A DNA stretch of 64,000 bases, from NCBI RefSeq assembly GCF_023101765.2, contig NC_064224.1, forward strand, positions 4,780,103 to 4,844,102. Direction: 5' to 3'. Positions 31,024 through 41,365 of this stretch are shown here, one piece after another; position 1 is the stretch's first letter, and every line of letters starts with the position of its first letter. This DNA is from Spodoptera frugiperda. Taxonomy: Eukaryota > Arthropoda > Insecta > Lepidoptera > Noctuidae. Below the pieces are notes generated by a model. The model did no database searches and was not told the origin of the DNA. It worked only from the letters and a program-made list of their open reading frames with translations. A program made the position numbers and the translations under genes.

Positions 31024-31405
31024 TGAACATTTAAACCACATTCATTTTTTAAACAGTCTCTTTTGTAACTCTTTTATTACTCTTATATATAAAAATGAAT
31101 GGCTAAAAGTGTTGGTAAGCGCATAACTCGAGAACGCCTGGACCAATTTGCCCAATTCTTTTTTTATAATATTCGTCGAAGTTCAAGGATGGTTTTTACG
31201 GCGAGAAAATATCAAATAATTGACGGAAAAACCCTAAAAACTGCCCTTTTCTTTATCCCATACAAACGTTTTCTAACTAATACGTTAGAGTCAATTTGAG
31301 CTTTATTGCTATTATTGGATAAAGTTCATATTGGATAAATGCTATTGGATACTAAAAAAACAAATGCTATTGGATAAGTGTGCGTTGGAGACTTGGAGCA
31401 CAGAA

Positions 31406-32151
31406 TCCCTACTAATATTATAAATGCGAAAGTAACTCTGTCTGTCTGTAATTACGCTTTCACGCCTAAACCAGTGAACCGATTTTGATGAAATTTGGTA
31501 CTGAGATAGAATAGACCTTACTATACTTTTTATTAAATTTATATGAATAGGTAAATATAGGGGATAAATGGTCATATGTAAATTCGTCATTTTAAAAGCT
31601 GTAACAGTGAAACTTTGTATTTAGACACTTAAAGATAAACGAAAGAACATAGGCTACTTTTTAATAAAAAGGGTAGAAGGCGTAGAATGCTTGATAGAGG
31701 AGATTAATGTTTGCTTGAAAATTCGTCATTTTCGTTAATACGTTACCTGTGGCTTCACTCGCGTTCGATTCTTATTTAAATACACATATACTTATTTAAA
31801 TCGCCAATATCCCTACTACCATACTAATGTTATGAATGCGAAAGTAACCCTGTTTGTGTTGAGGTTACGCTTGCACGAATGTTTTTTTTTTTTGGAATAT
31901 AACAACGAAACAATGTATTTTTTTATTGATAGGCAATATATAGGAAATTAAAGGATAATAATATAGATAACCTTGGCTACTTTTCATCATGATTATAAAA
32001 TGATGAATCGGCGGTAGTGGTTTCTATGGAATACATATCTTTAAAAATGCTAACAGTAACATATTCTCAAGTAATTCACATTTTAGATGACATACGGCAG
32101 CATTTTGACCACTAACACCACTACGCGGACGAAGTCGCGGGCAAAAGCTAG
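31406..32151 (+). mobile_element. nested non-autonomous Helitron copies
   Basis: A start-like TCCCTACTAATATTATAAAT, GCGAAAGTAACTCTGTCTGT sits after A at 31406; a second start TCCCTACTACCATACTAATG, GCGAAAGTAACCCTG sits after A at 31810. One shared 3' end, CTACGCGGACGAAGTCGCGG then GCAAAAGCTAG, finishes at 32151. I read this as a younger copy (31810-32151) adjoining a 3'-truncated older one. The base after CTAG is A rather than T. Confidence 0.6.
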
Positions 32152-32617
32152 ATTCAATAAATTTTCATTTGTACATGTGAAATATTTGTTGTTTCTAAAT
32201 TCAAATTCTGTAAATAATGATTGACATTTATGTATAAACTATGAAAAGGGTGAATAAACAATTGTCTGTATTTTTTTTTATCTATAGAAAATGTTGAAAA
32301 GTGCATTAAGCATTAACAGAAATTCCTCAAATATTTATGCGTGCGTTCAGAAATAATGACAAATTATCAACAGTTACGCGTGTGTTCAGAAATTTATTTT
32401 GTGTAAATTAAAGTTTCTATTCACGTTTTCGAACAAACGATGCTCTTTCAATATAGTCTATTGGTGTGAATGACATTGACATTCGTATTGCGCGTTTTTT
32501 AAAATATGCAAAATTAAATGTATATTTTTCAATATTTCTGAGAGATTATCTTAATATTTTTTCGAGTTTTAAAGACTAAGAAGATCTTTATTTGCTCATA
32601 AGTGTTTGTTAATTAAG

Positions 32618-32726
32618 GTAAGTTCACATCTTCATATTGATTTTTAGTAACTTTTGGTTACTACACAATACTACAATTTGGTATACATGGTTATGCAGAA
32701 AATGTATGAGAGCTTTTTATTTTCAG
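32618..32726 (+). other. possible 5'-UTR intron of the Helitron ORF
   Basis: A donor AAG|GTAAGT begins at 32618 and an acceptor TTTTATTTTCAG ends at 32726, 20 bases before the likely ATG at 32747. Both sites match consensus well. Splicing is predicted only. Confidence 0.35.
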
Positions 32727-32746
32727 TTGGAATTTCGTTTTTAACA

Positions 32747-33932
32747 ATGCTACCAACCAGACGTACAAGCTTAGGCCGCACAACTCGAAATACGGCAAGT
32801 ATAAGAAATATAAGAGCAAATCAAACTGATGAGCAACGCGTAGCGCGAAATGAACTTGAACTGAATCGATATCAAGATAGAAATGTTGTGTTTAATCCCC
32901 ACAAAGCTGCATTAAGTTATAATGTGGCAATTGATTACAGTTCAGAGCAAATTGTTGCTATTGGACTAATGAACATTGTGTGTCCACATTGGGATTGAAA
33001 TTCAAAAATGAAGCCTCTGGATTGTGTTGCGCCAGCGGCCAAGTCAAATTGACGCCATTGGTACCGCCACCAGAGCCACTACATTCATTGGTTATTTTTT
33101 TTACTCATATCCAGCAGTACAATAATTGCTTTCAAATGACATCATTTGGGGCAACAAAAGTTATACGAGACAATTTTATGCCTACTTTTAGTAAGTAAGT
33201 ATAATGGCAAACTTTATTTTTAGTTTTAAAACCATGTAGCTGGTGCAAAATAATTATGTCGAGTCAGTGATGTGTTTACTTTGTAAACAATAAGTCAAAT
33301 ACATAATAATAGTCTATAATCCGAAGACTTAATCAGCAACATTTTATAACATGTTGTATTTTATAGTGGCATGAGCAAGATGTTCTTGGTAAAGCCTACT
33401 ACCTAAAGCTGCCGTGGAAGGCTGTTTAATGTCGAGGTTAAAAGTAGTTTTAATTTGAAATGATGTAAAGTATTGTGGCAGTATTTTGCGAGCCACATGG
33501 TGGTACAATTTGCTATACAATTACCTGTATACATATTTATATTCTTGCAGATTCAGGGATTCAAATATATCATCAAACATGTTCCTTATTGCCAGTGCCT
33601 GTTGAAGACTGTACATTTTTGCAAATATATTTTATGGACAATTCAGCAAGAGAAGTCGATCAGCGTTGCGCACACAACAACTCAGTAAAAAGATCCATTG
33701 TGATGAACAACTTCAAACATGTTTCCATCAACACAATGAATTAGTTGCATTATTCACAAATGCATTAGACCGCATGCCATCAGATAATCACAAAATTGTC
33801 ATCAGAGCCGATAAGGCGCCTGCAGGACAAAATGCTGGACATTTTAATGTGCCAAAAATTGATAAAGAGCGCGCGTGGTATTTAGCTCAATGTTTACTTA
33901 AAAATGCCAAGTTCTTCAATAGCGATTTGTAA
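32747..33932 (+). pseudogene. Helitron replicase/helicase N-terminal ORF, broken, with predicted intron
   Basis: Exon 1 runs 32747-33190. It begins MLPTRRTSLGRTTRN, has the basic N-RANQTDEQRVARNE stretch and the AALSYNVAIDYSSEQIVAIG segment, then shifts frame near 32993 into LKFKNEASGLCCASGQVKL (a Cys-containing motif kept in Helitron proteins) and PPEPLHSL. A canonical intron, GTAAGT at 33191 to TTGCAG at 33550, would join exon 2 in a frame that reads IYHQTCSLLPVP, FLQIYFMD and, after another frameshift near 33690, HNELVALF, ALDRMPSDNHKIVIRADKAPAG. The similarity ends near 33932. No HUH or helicase motif remains. Confidence 0.75.
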
Positions 33933-34181
33933 AAATATTAGTAAAATTATTGAATCCTATGGAATAATCAGTATTATGAAAATATATTTTGTTTTTTTTT
34001 TTATTAGTAAAGTCCTTTTCAGGTATAGTGAGATCAGGAAATTATGGATTCATTTTTATATGGAGGATATTATAGATTCCAGTTCAAATTGAATAGGGAC
34101 TCATACATAGCTCAGCTATAAAAAATAAAGTAGAGCATCATTGTTACGCGAAAGCGATACGAAGTTCGCTGGGTCAGCTAG

Positions 34182-35556
34182 TAAATTATAAAATAAAACA
34201 AATTAAACTCATTTCCAATCAGCCAGTAAAAAGATTTTCATTTTAGAAAAAAGATTCCATACCTAAATACTTTAAAAATAGAATCAACCTAAACAAAACT
34301 ATCGTGCACATTAAAACCTGGTATCTGGCATCACCGTTGCAGGCGCCACATGTGACCACAACCGCAGTCCTGTGCAGCAAACATTTCACCATGTGGGTCG
34401 CTTCCGACAAACTTTGCCAATAATGTTATTGAATACGTTTCAGTGTTGGCAGGTATTGTGTTATACCTCCGTGCAGTATGTTTCGGCTGGAGAACAGCTG
34501 TTTTTGTTGACAGTTGGGTTAGATGGTTATGAAAAATGTATCTTAGAATTTTAATGTTTAAGGTCCAATTTGGTATCTTCACGGAATAGGGAATGGTTGT
34601 TTGTTTATTATATTTTTATTGTCAGTAAATAAGATCGAATTTCAAGTTATTATTTTTATGAAGACTGGTTTGTTTTATAACAGGTGTTATTATCCTTGAA
34701 TAAGTACTGAGTAGATAGAAATATTGGAACACTTTTTTTTTGTTTAGTCACGTAACTGTCTGACGAGGAACTCTTTTTTCCTTTACAGAAGTGTCGAAAC
34801 TAGTGTATTTTCCAACTTGTTAACATCTATCACAATTCTCACATATCATAATTTCATTGCTTAACTTATTAACAAACGATTTCTGGCATAAAACCAACGT
34901 TAACGATTTAACGTCAAATGATAAGCTAGCCTAAGCATTCACTAATACAAGACACAAACAAGACATCAAGTTACTCGTTATTTCTCAGAAAAAAAGTTAC
35001 TGTTAACAAATTGACTCCGGAATCGCAAAAAGAACTATTCAGAAGAATTCAAACAGAATAATCCCAAACCGTATAAGATACATCAAAAGACACGAATTAC
35101 GTACATATAATATATCAATTTGTAGACAAAATTCAATAAAGTACAGACATCTGCGGCTTCAGATATTGTTTTCTTACTAGATAGCTTTTATATACTTTCT
35201 TAACTTAACAAATTGTTTGAGCAAACAAAATTGAGAAGTTTCACATTTATCTTTTTATTCTTTCAACATCGTTTCATAAATATACAGGCCTCCAATTGCT
35301 TTGGAAAACTTTTGACATAGCCCTAATGTTATTGGGGTTTTCAAAGACAGTTATTTAAAAATTGTTATAGTTAATTTTTTAGTTACAATGTAAAAGTTTA
35401 ACCGAGGAACTTGGTAGATGGATAAAGCCCACATAATTAGTGGCAAAATGAAATTTCTTGCAATATTTTTCATAATCTTTTTGTATGTTTTAACAATATG
35501 GATGCATATTAAAGAATTCTTAGATCGTGAAGATTTTATTAACATTAAAAGAGACC
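34182..35556. other. no gene recognised; one MITE-T scrap
   Basis: AT-rich. AGTCACGTAACTGTCTGACG then AGGAACTCTTTTTTCC at 34746-34781 resembles a piece of MITE-T. The overlapping opposite-strand open frames at 34331-34582 have no domain. Confidence 0.4.
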
Positions 35557-35700
35557 AAATTACCCTACTTCAAAATCCCCGATTCCCCAACAACCCTTAA
35601 AATACTAACCCCGAAAAGTCGAGCAACGTACTTGTAACGCTATTGCTTACCATCAGGTAATCCGTCTGCTCGTTTACCGGTTTATAAAATTAAAAAAATA
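35557..35700 (+). repeat. family E, 3' portion
   Basis: AATTACCCTACTTCAAAATC, CCCGATTCCCCAACAACCCT, AGCAACGTACTTGTAACGC, CATCAGGTAATCCGTCTGCT, CGTTTACCGGTTTATAAAAT. The 5' half is absent. Confidence 0.8.
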
Positions 35701-36119
35701 AAAACACTTATAACATTCTTTTTAATATTATTAACATTTAATATTACATGAAATTTTATAAAGGAAAAGTAGTGAAAATATTGTCAACTGAAAAGTTAAA
35801 ACCGTCATTTCGAAATGAGTACACGTCATGAATTTTGATCAATTCTCGGGCCTTGTTTGAATGCAAAGAGGTGCAGTTTTCGGACATGACTCTCAAACTT
35901 TGATCCCATCGTAAAAACTGATGAGAATTATATATAACTAAAAGAACAAAATATGACGTGAGAATTATGCAATTTTTACGTCTGTTTTGAAAAAATAAAT
36001 TGATAGCGAAATCAAATTTGAGCTATAAGTTTACTATGACTAAGAAATAATAGTTCATTTAATATTCATAATGAGCCTATTGCTAATCATTCATAATTCC
36101 AGATAGTGGAGTACTCAAA
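35701..36119. other. no feature recognised
   Basis: AT-rich; nothing recognised. Confidence 0.5.
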
Positions 36120-36245
36120 TAACTAAAAATCACGGTTTACTCACGTACATTAATGGAGAAAATCTCTACTAGTTTCAAGTTACAGAGGAACTCTTCATTA
36201 TGAGCAGCGAGCACAGACGCGGCAACGTTATGCAGCCTAGTGCTA
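36120..36245 (+). repeat. MITE-T left half
   Basis: TAACTAAAAATCACGGTTTA, CTCACGTACATTAATGGAGA, TCTACTAGTTTCAAGTTACA, CATTATGAGCAGCGAGCACA match the left arm and centre of 22969-23153. The right arm is absent. Confidence 0.8.
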
Positions 36246-36299
36246 CAGTTACTCTATAGCTTTTTTACCCTTTTTTACCCTGGAAAAATATTTTCTTTA

Positions 36300-36620
36300 T
36301 CGTTTTTTTTTTATGTTAAATGGGCCGACGTTTGGCCGCTATCTCGCCTGATGGTAAGTGATGATGCGGCCTACGGTGGAGCACGTCTGCCCATAAGCAA
36401 CCTATTCACTCGGGCTTTGAAGACACCCAGGTTATACCCATCAGGAAACACAGACTCCGGCAAGGAGTTCCACTACCTAGCAGTTCGCACAAGGAAGCTT
36501 GAAGCAAAGCGCTTCGTGCGAGTGGGTATCCACCATGAAACGGTGACGCCTCGCCAGGCATCGTCCTCTCGTCAGGGGACGACAGGGATATTCCCACTAA
36601 AAAACCCATGGGCATACCTC
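36300..36620 (+). repeat. GC-richer interspersed repeat, unclassified
   Basis: Starts after a T-run with TGGGCCGACGTTTGGCCGCT, then CTCGCCTGATGGTAAGTGAT, GCACGTCTGCCCATAAGCAA, GACACCCAGGTTATACCCAT, GGCAAGGAGTTCCACTACCT, AAGCGCTTCGTGCGAGTGGG and ACGGTGACGCCTCGCCAGGC. A diverged piece is at 18396-18505. Both strands are open for some 60-140 codons, probably from low stop-codon density; no domain is recognised. I believe it is a repetitive lepidopteran element of LINE or SINE origin. Confidence 0.55.
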
Positions 36621-37169
36621 CCGGTTCTGGGAAATCGGTTGAAACACTTACTCGTTACCTACTATAAGGATTAACTATTGTAAGTTCCGAAAAACTCTAT
36701 TGTTCTTCTTACTTTGACCAGCGCAGAGTGACAAACAGAAATAAAAATGACATTTTATTTCTCATTTGCGAAAAACAAAACAAATATCGAGTCTAATAAA
36801 TGTGTTTCGAAGACTTGTATCCGAAAACGGCAAATTGAAAATCAATGTTGCCCGCAACAGTTCGCAGTCAACCGTTGGAAGTTATTGGCATATATACGTC
36901 TTTTGTAGCCTGGACTATTGTTCGTCATGGATGGGATTTGCAGGGTCTTGTACTGGTAATACAGCTGGTATTTACGCGTTTATACTGAAACTAGCGCGTT
37001 TAAAGGTTTATTTAGAAAGGGTTGTGAAATGAACTTTATGTCTTGTAATCAGTGACTAAGTTTGTTTAGAGATCGATACTACATAATATAGTATCGATCC
37101 CATAGGATCAGTCTTAAATTACTTATATTTATTAATGCAAAAGTGTTTATTTTTTTTTTTTGTAAAAAT
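36621..37169. other. no feature recognised
   Basis: AT-rich; an 88-codon frame at 36766-37032 has no recognisable domain. Confidence 0.45.
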
Positions 37170-37399
37170 CGTTGTCCCTCTCTAGGATTTCTTCCTATCT
37201 CGAGGGTGCATTTACAACAAGCATATAACTCAATACTCAATTCTTTATTGCATTCCATAATAACTTCACATACACGTGACACCCAGACTCGGAACAACAA
37301 TCTGTGGATCACAGACAGAGTTATAACGTGCGGGAAACAAGAACCCGCGATAAATTGCATGGCAGCCAGTTGCCCAGCCACCGCGCCAATCGTGCAGTC
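37170..37399 (-). repeat. family B SINE
   Basis: Minus strand: TTGTCCCTCTCTAGGATTTC at the left, ACGTGACACCCAGACTCGGA, AATCTGTGGATCACAGACAG, GCATGGCAGCCAGTTGCCCA, GCCACCGCGCCAATCGTGCA at the right (A-box complement well kept). About 40 bp of extra sequence sits near 37215-37260. Confidence 0.8.
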
Positions 37400-37780
37400 T
37401 TGTCAGTTTGTTTGTAGTTCTTTCACGAGAACTGAGAGATTTTATGGTACGATACAATACTCATATTAGTGTGCACCTCTAATTACCTTTTACCTTCGAT
37501 TTGTAGATATGACATTATGTTAATGCTTCCAGGAAATATTGGTACCAAGAAAAAAATGGCTACATTATTGATAATCGTCTATTAAAAGGCATTATCAGAA
37601 TTCCTTATTCAATAGCCATTCTTATGAACAATGTGGCAAAGTGCTTGTCGTTAATAATAAATAGAAGTATGGCAACTTCGCAAGAACTTTGTTGGACGAA
37701 GTTGGGCAAAAGAACCTTCAGATTAAAAGTAAAAACGTGATAAATGTGCGTGTGGACGAAACACATTGTTATAGACTTAA
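37400..37780. other. no feature recognised
   Basis: AT-rich; ends at the target duplication of the Gypsy element. Confidence 0.5.
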
Positions 37781-37785
37781 GTCTG

Positions 37786-37986
37786 TGTTACATCACTAAT
37801 TTAGTATCATTCGTTCATGTCATTACCCCGTCACTATGGTCTGAGGTCAACGACCACTGTCGTTCTAGTGTGTGTCGAGTGCAGTCGCACCTACTTATAT
37901 ATTAAATATTGTAACATGTAATATAATGTAAAATACAAGTCATCTCACATCAAGTCGTTTAATTTAATAAACACAACAACAATACA
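37786..37986 (+). repeat. 5' LTR
   Basis: 201 bp, starting TGTTACATCACTAATTTAG and ending CAACAACAATACA. Contains a TATA-like TATATATT (about 37896) and AATAAA (37966-37971), giving U3, R and U5 signals in a very short LTR. It should carry the element's Pol II promoter. Confidence 0.95.
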
Positions 37987-38004
37987 TGGTGTCAGAAGTG
38001 AAAG
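37987..38004 (+). other. primer-binding site
   Basis: TGGTGTCAGAAGTGAAAG starts directly after the 5' LTR; TGG is complementary to the CCA end of a tRNA primer. A leucine tRNA is my guess, not verified. Confidence 0.65.
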
Positions 38005-38056
38005 TAACAACGAAATAAAGAAGATTCGTTTGTTAACGGAAAATTTTAAAAACAAA

Positions 38057-40939
38057 ATGTCTACCGAAGACGTCGGCGACACGAGGTGCCGTGTGGCCGG
38101 TCTGGAGTGTCTAAAATTATCGTCGGAGGCAACCGCGAACAACGCGGAGGCGTGGAGGAAATGGTGGCAGCGACTGGAGCTGTATCTGCTGGCATCAGGT
38201 CTAGACAGGTCGGAGGAGAAGCGGAAGGTGGCCATTCTGCTTCACAGTATTGGCCCTAAAGGTCTCGAAATCTTCAATACCTTTAACATCAGCCTGGATG
38301 AAGCCAAAATAGAAGACGTCAAGGTCAAATTCGACCTGTACTTTGAGCCACGCAAGAATCTTACCATGTGCAGGTACATGTTTTTTACAAGGAGGCAAGC
38401 TCAATCCGAGAGCATCGACGATTTCATAACCGATCTGGAGCTAAAGAGCCAGGATTGCGAGTTCGGAACCCTGCGCGAGTCCATGATCCGGGATATTTTC
38501 ATCGCCAACATGCACATGGATTTGTCACACATCCGGCAAAGGCTGTTGCAAGAGCCCAACCTCACCTATGAGAGGATGCGAGAGTTGGCGAAAACCCTAA
38601 TTGTCGCACAGCAGGATGCAGACAAGATGATAAACAAGTCCATCGTCGAAGACGGCGAGAAGGTGATGCAACTGCGTCAAAGGAGCGGCGGTCGACGAGT
38701 CTGTCGACAGCGTGCTTCGAGTCAAACGCCACATCGGGCCACGTGGAAGTCTCCCAGTCCGATGAGGCAGTCAGCATCAACGTGTGGTCGCTGTGGGCAG
38801 TCTCATCGAACGAAGTGCCCAGCGATCGGAGTACAATGCAGGTCATGTAACTCATTTGGTCATTATGCTAAGTTTTGCTATAAGAATAAACAAGTCAGAC
38901 AGTTGTATTCGTTTACTTCCAAGTCAATACAAAATGATAATTATTTTGTAGGAATTTTAAACAGTCAGTCGAGTCATAATCATCTTAGTCATTTACATAA
39001 ACAGTCACACAGTCAGCCACAAAAACAGTCAAAAAGTCGATCATACAGTCAAAAACCCGTCAATACGCACACACACACACTAGAACACAGTCCAGGTAAT
39101 CTCCATGATGACAATGCTTATTGCACTGAGAGATTACACTGTCAAAACAAAAATAGTCCAAGTCTAGGTAATCTCCATGATGACAATGCTAATTGCGTTG
39201 AGAGATTACACCGTCATAATAAAAACAGTCTTACAAGTCAAAGTCTTAATAAAAATAGTCCTATAAGTCAAATAAGTCGAAATAAAAATAGTCAAAGTGA
39301 GCATCATTATCATTGCTACACTAATAAAAGTCAGTCCGTCAGTCGTAAGACAATAAATAACAATAAAAACAGTCATAGTCTAGGTCAAGGACATGTTAAC
39401 TATAATAAATCCAATAAGAACAGTCAGTCCGTCAATAAGTCACATAATACACACTTCCAAAACATTAATCACCACAAGTACACTAAGAAGTCACATCATT
39501 GTCAGTCAAATGTAAGTAATTCAGCATCAGAAACAAATAGTCACAACATGCATTCAAATATACCAAACGTAGCATCTCATCGAAATAATTTGAATCAACA
39601 AATTAGTCATGTCAAGGGTAATTCAGTTTCAGAAAATCATTATTCAGGTAGTTCATGGAAAATAAACTTACATGTGGGTAACCGAAAAATAAATTGTGTC
39701 ATAGACTCAGGCGCAGATGTAAACGTCATATCTGTCAAAAACTTCAAATTTCTTAATCTGTCAAAGTCACAAATTGATAAATGTCATGTAAATGTCACAG
39801 GATTTGGTGGCAATAACATTCCAATTCTAGGCAAAGTAAATTTAAAATGTAATTTAAACATAGAAAATAGAAATATTTGTGAAAATATAGTGTTCATTGT
39901 AGCAAATATACTCTGTCCAACTGTCTTAGGTCTTCCCACTTGCGAAAAATTAGGTATAATAAAACGTGTATTTTCCGTCACAAAACAAGATTTTTGTAAA
40001 CAAATTCTTACACAATATGATGATTTGTTTAAGGGTCTTGGATGTCTACCCCCAGTCTGTCATCTGAAACTCAAGCCTGGTGCAGTTCCGTGTATTGATC
40101 CGCCAAGGAAAGTTCCGTTTGCATTGCAAGGAAAACTGCGCGAGGAATTGGATCGCATGGAGCAAATGCAAGTCATACAAAAAGTCACAAAACCAACTGA
40201 ATGGGTAAATTCTGTGGTAGTCACTGTCAAAAGTTCAGGTCAATTAAGAATATGTTTAGATCCTAGAAACTTAAATAATTGTATAATGAGAGAACATTAT
40301 CCGTTAAAGTCTATTGATGAGATAAGGTCACAGTTAAAAGGTGCTGCATGTTTTACGCATCTAGACGCTTTCTCAGGTTTCTGGATGATAAAGTTAGATG
40401 AATATAGTTCAGATTTGTGTACTTTCCAAACACCATTTGGTAGATACAGGTATTTAAGATTGCCTTATGGCATAAGTGCTTCGTCTGAAATATTTCAAAG
40501 AATTATGATGAATTTGTTCGGTGATTTGGAAGGAGTTTTAATTTTCATTGATGATATTTTAGTACATGGTCCTAATGAGTCGGTTCATAATGAACGACTA
40601 CATAAAGTTATGCAAAGAGCACGTCAAGTTAATTTAAAATTTAACAAGTCGAAATGTAAATTTCTAGTGTCAGAGGTATGTTTTCTTGGTTATGTATTTA
40701 ATAAAGATGGTGCTAGGGTTGATCAAGAGAAAGTCAAAGCAATACTCGAGATGCCCACACCAACCAATGTCAAAGAGTTGCAAAGAATATTAGGTATGAT
40801 TAACCGTTTCCGTGCGGATGATGCCGCACAGGCACCATGTAAATCTATTGCGTATGGCGTATGGTGCCCGAGAGGATACAAAACTAAATCATACAAAACT
40901 CGGCTTAAACGACATTCGTCAAAAGAGCCCCCTAAATAA
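38057..40939 (+). CDS. gag-pol: Gypsy gag-protease-reverse transcriptase (pol cut off by insertion)
   Basis: Start chosen at the first ATG after the primer site (38057). Residues 1-230 are a Retrotrans_gag-type capsid (WRKWWQRLELYLLASGL, LYFEPRKN, RRQAQSESIDDFITDL). Two zinc knuckles follow at about 243-274 (CGRCGQSHRTKC, CRSCNSFGHYAKFC), then a long Ser/Asn/His/Lys-rich linker (about 290-535) with a 24-residue tandem duplication (GNLHDDNA units). The protease active site DSGADVNVIS has its Asp at residue 550. RT shows RICLDPRNLN, HLDAFSGFWMIKLD, LPYGISASSEIFQ and catalytic FIDD at 830-833. After LGMIN (to 40803) the last 45 codons come from the insert and end at TAA overlapping AATAAA. Gag and pol share one frame, so Gag-Pol would be a single polyprotein. 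RNase H and integrase are therefore lost from this ORF. Confidence 0.93.
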   Translation: MSTEDVGDTRCRVAGLECLKLSSEATANNAEAWRKWWQRLELYLLASGLDRSEEKRKVAILLHSIGPKGLEIFNTFNISLDEAKIEDVKVKFDLYFEPRKNLTMCRYMFFTRRQAQSESIDDFITDLELKSQDCEFGTLRESMIRDIFIANMHMDLSHIRQRLLQEPNLTYERMRELAKTLIVAQQDADKMINKSIVEDGEKVMQLRQRSGGRRVCRQRASSQTPHRATWKSPSPMRQSASTCGRCGQSHRTKCPAIGVQCRSCNSFGHYAKFCYKNKQVRQLYSFTSKSIQNDNYFVGILNSQSSHNHLSHLHKQSHSQPQKQSKSRSYSQKPVNTHTHTLEHSPGNLHDDNAYCTERLHCQNKNSPSLGNLHDDNANCVERLHRHNKNSLTSQSLNKNSPISQISRNKNSQSEHHYHCYTNKSQSVSRKTINNNKNSHSLGQGHVNYNKSNKNSQSVNKSHNTHFQNINHHKYTKKSHHCQSNVSNSASETNSHNMHSNIPNVASHRNNLNQQISHVKGNSVSENHYSGSSWKINLHVGNRKINCVIDSGADVNVISVKNFKFLNLSKSQIDKCHVNVTGFGGNNIPILGKVNLKCNLNIENRNICENIVFIVANILCPTVLGLPTCEKLGIIKRVFSVTKQDFCKQILTQYDDLFKGLGCLPPVCHLKLKPGAVPCIDPPRKVPFALQGKLREELDRMEQMQVIQKVTKPTEWVNSVVVTVKSSGQLRICLDPRNLNNCIMREHYPLKSIDEIRSQLKGAACFTHLDAFSGFWMIKLDEYSSDLCTFQTPFGRYRYLRLPYGISASSEIFQRIMMNLFGDLEGVLIFIDDILVHGPNESVHNERLHKVMQRARQVNLKFNKSKCKFLVSEVCFLGYVFNKDGARVDQEKVKAILEMPTPTNVKELQRILGMINRFRADDAAQAPCKSIAYGVWCPRGYKTKSYKTRLKRHSSKEPPK
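39095..39238 (+). repeat. 72-bp in-frame tandem duplication in the Gag linker
   Basis: GGTAATCTCCATGATGACAA begins at 39095 and again at 39167; the 24-codon unit is repeated with several substitutions (TGCACTGAG against TGCGTTGAG). It lies in a region full of AGTC/GTCA words. Confidence 0.9.
40708..40803 (+). repeat. left copy of the duplication flanking the pol insert
   Basis: 96 bp from TGGTGCTAGGGTTGATCAAG to GGTATGATTAA, repeated with small differences at 41366-41468. It encodes the RT-thumb segment KVKAILEMPTP...LQRILGMIN. Confidence 0.95.
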
Positions 40940-41365
40940 AAGTGTCTTTATTTGTCACCCTTATCATGCCCACAGTGTTCGTTTTAAGTAATTTCGCAAA
41001 TAGCTGACATCAGGGGTTGTAAACCAAGTTGCCGACACATTTTATTATTGATTATAATTCTAACAGCCCACTTTCTGGAATGTTTCTCAAAAATCAAATG
41101 CTTTTGTCATAAGGTTCATTGTTGCCTTACAAAGAGTGCGCTGTTCGCCGGCCCTTCGCCTACGAAACCGTATTTCCTTGCGAAATTGTTTAAAACTACG
41201 CCGTTCATAATTGTTTAGTATAATATTTTGATAAACTAGACGGACAAAAGTCAATTTAGGACATGTCTTAAATGTCCTTTCAAAGAATCAAGACAAGCTG
41301 CTTTGCTCTGGTATTGGTACAAAATAATTTTGTTAGTTTTTCATACTAACTGTGCTTTTTTACTG
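40804..41365. other. 562-bp foreign insert in Gypsy pol
   Basis: Begins CCGTTTCCGTGCGGATGATG, with a small hairpin GTGCGG-ATGATG-CCGCAC, and ends TTTTTTACTG. It has no Gypsy coding similarity and interrupts RT just before RNase H. The first 45 codons continue the RT frame, ending in a basic tail (KTRLKRHSSKEPPK) and TAA within AATAAA. I see no clear terminal inverted repeats, poly-A tail or LTR. Its origin is unknown. Confidence 0.7.

Larger units (their letters stand above)
31081..34181 (+). mobile_element. degenerate autonomous-type Helitron
   Basis: 5' part TCTTATATATAAAAATGAAT, CTCGAGAACGCCTGGACCAA and TTCGTCGAAGTTCAAGGATG is typical of lepidopteran Helitron 5' ends. The 3' end has the hairpin GCGAAAGCGATACGAAGTTCGC, eight bases, then CTAG (34178-34181) followed by T. 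Between lie a broken Rep/helicase N-terminal ORF (32747-33932) and smaller Helitrons inserted at 31406-32151. The HUH nuclease and helicase regions are missing, so the copy cannot act alone. The exact 5' base is uncertain (C instead of A before TC). Confidence 0.7.

Noticed and set aside
36240..36674. A 144-codon plus-strand open frame with an opposite-strand frame of 69 codons
   Set aside because: Both lie across a GC-richer interspersed repeat; no domain is recognised and the repeat recurs in diverged, non-coding form at 18.4 kb.
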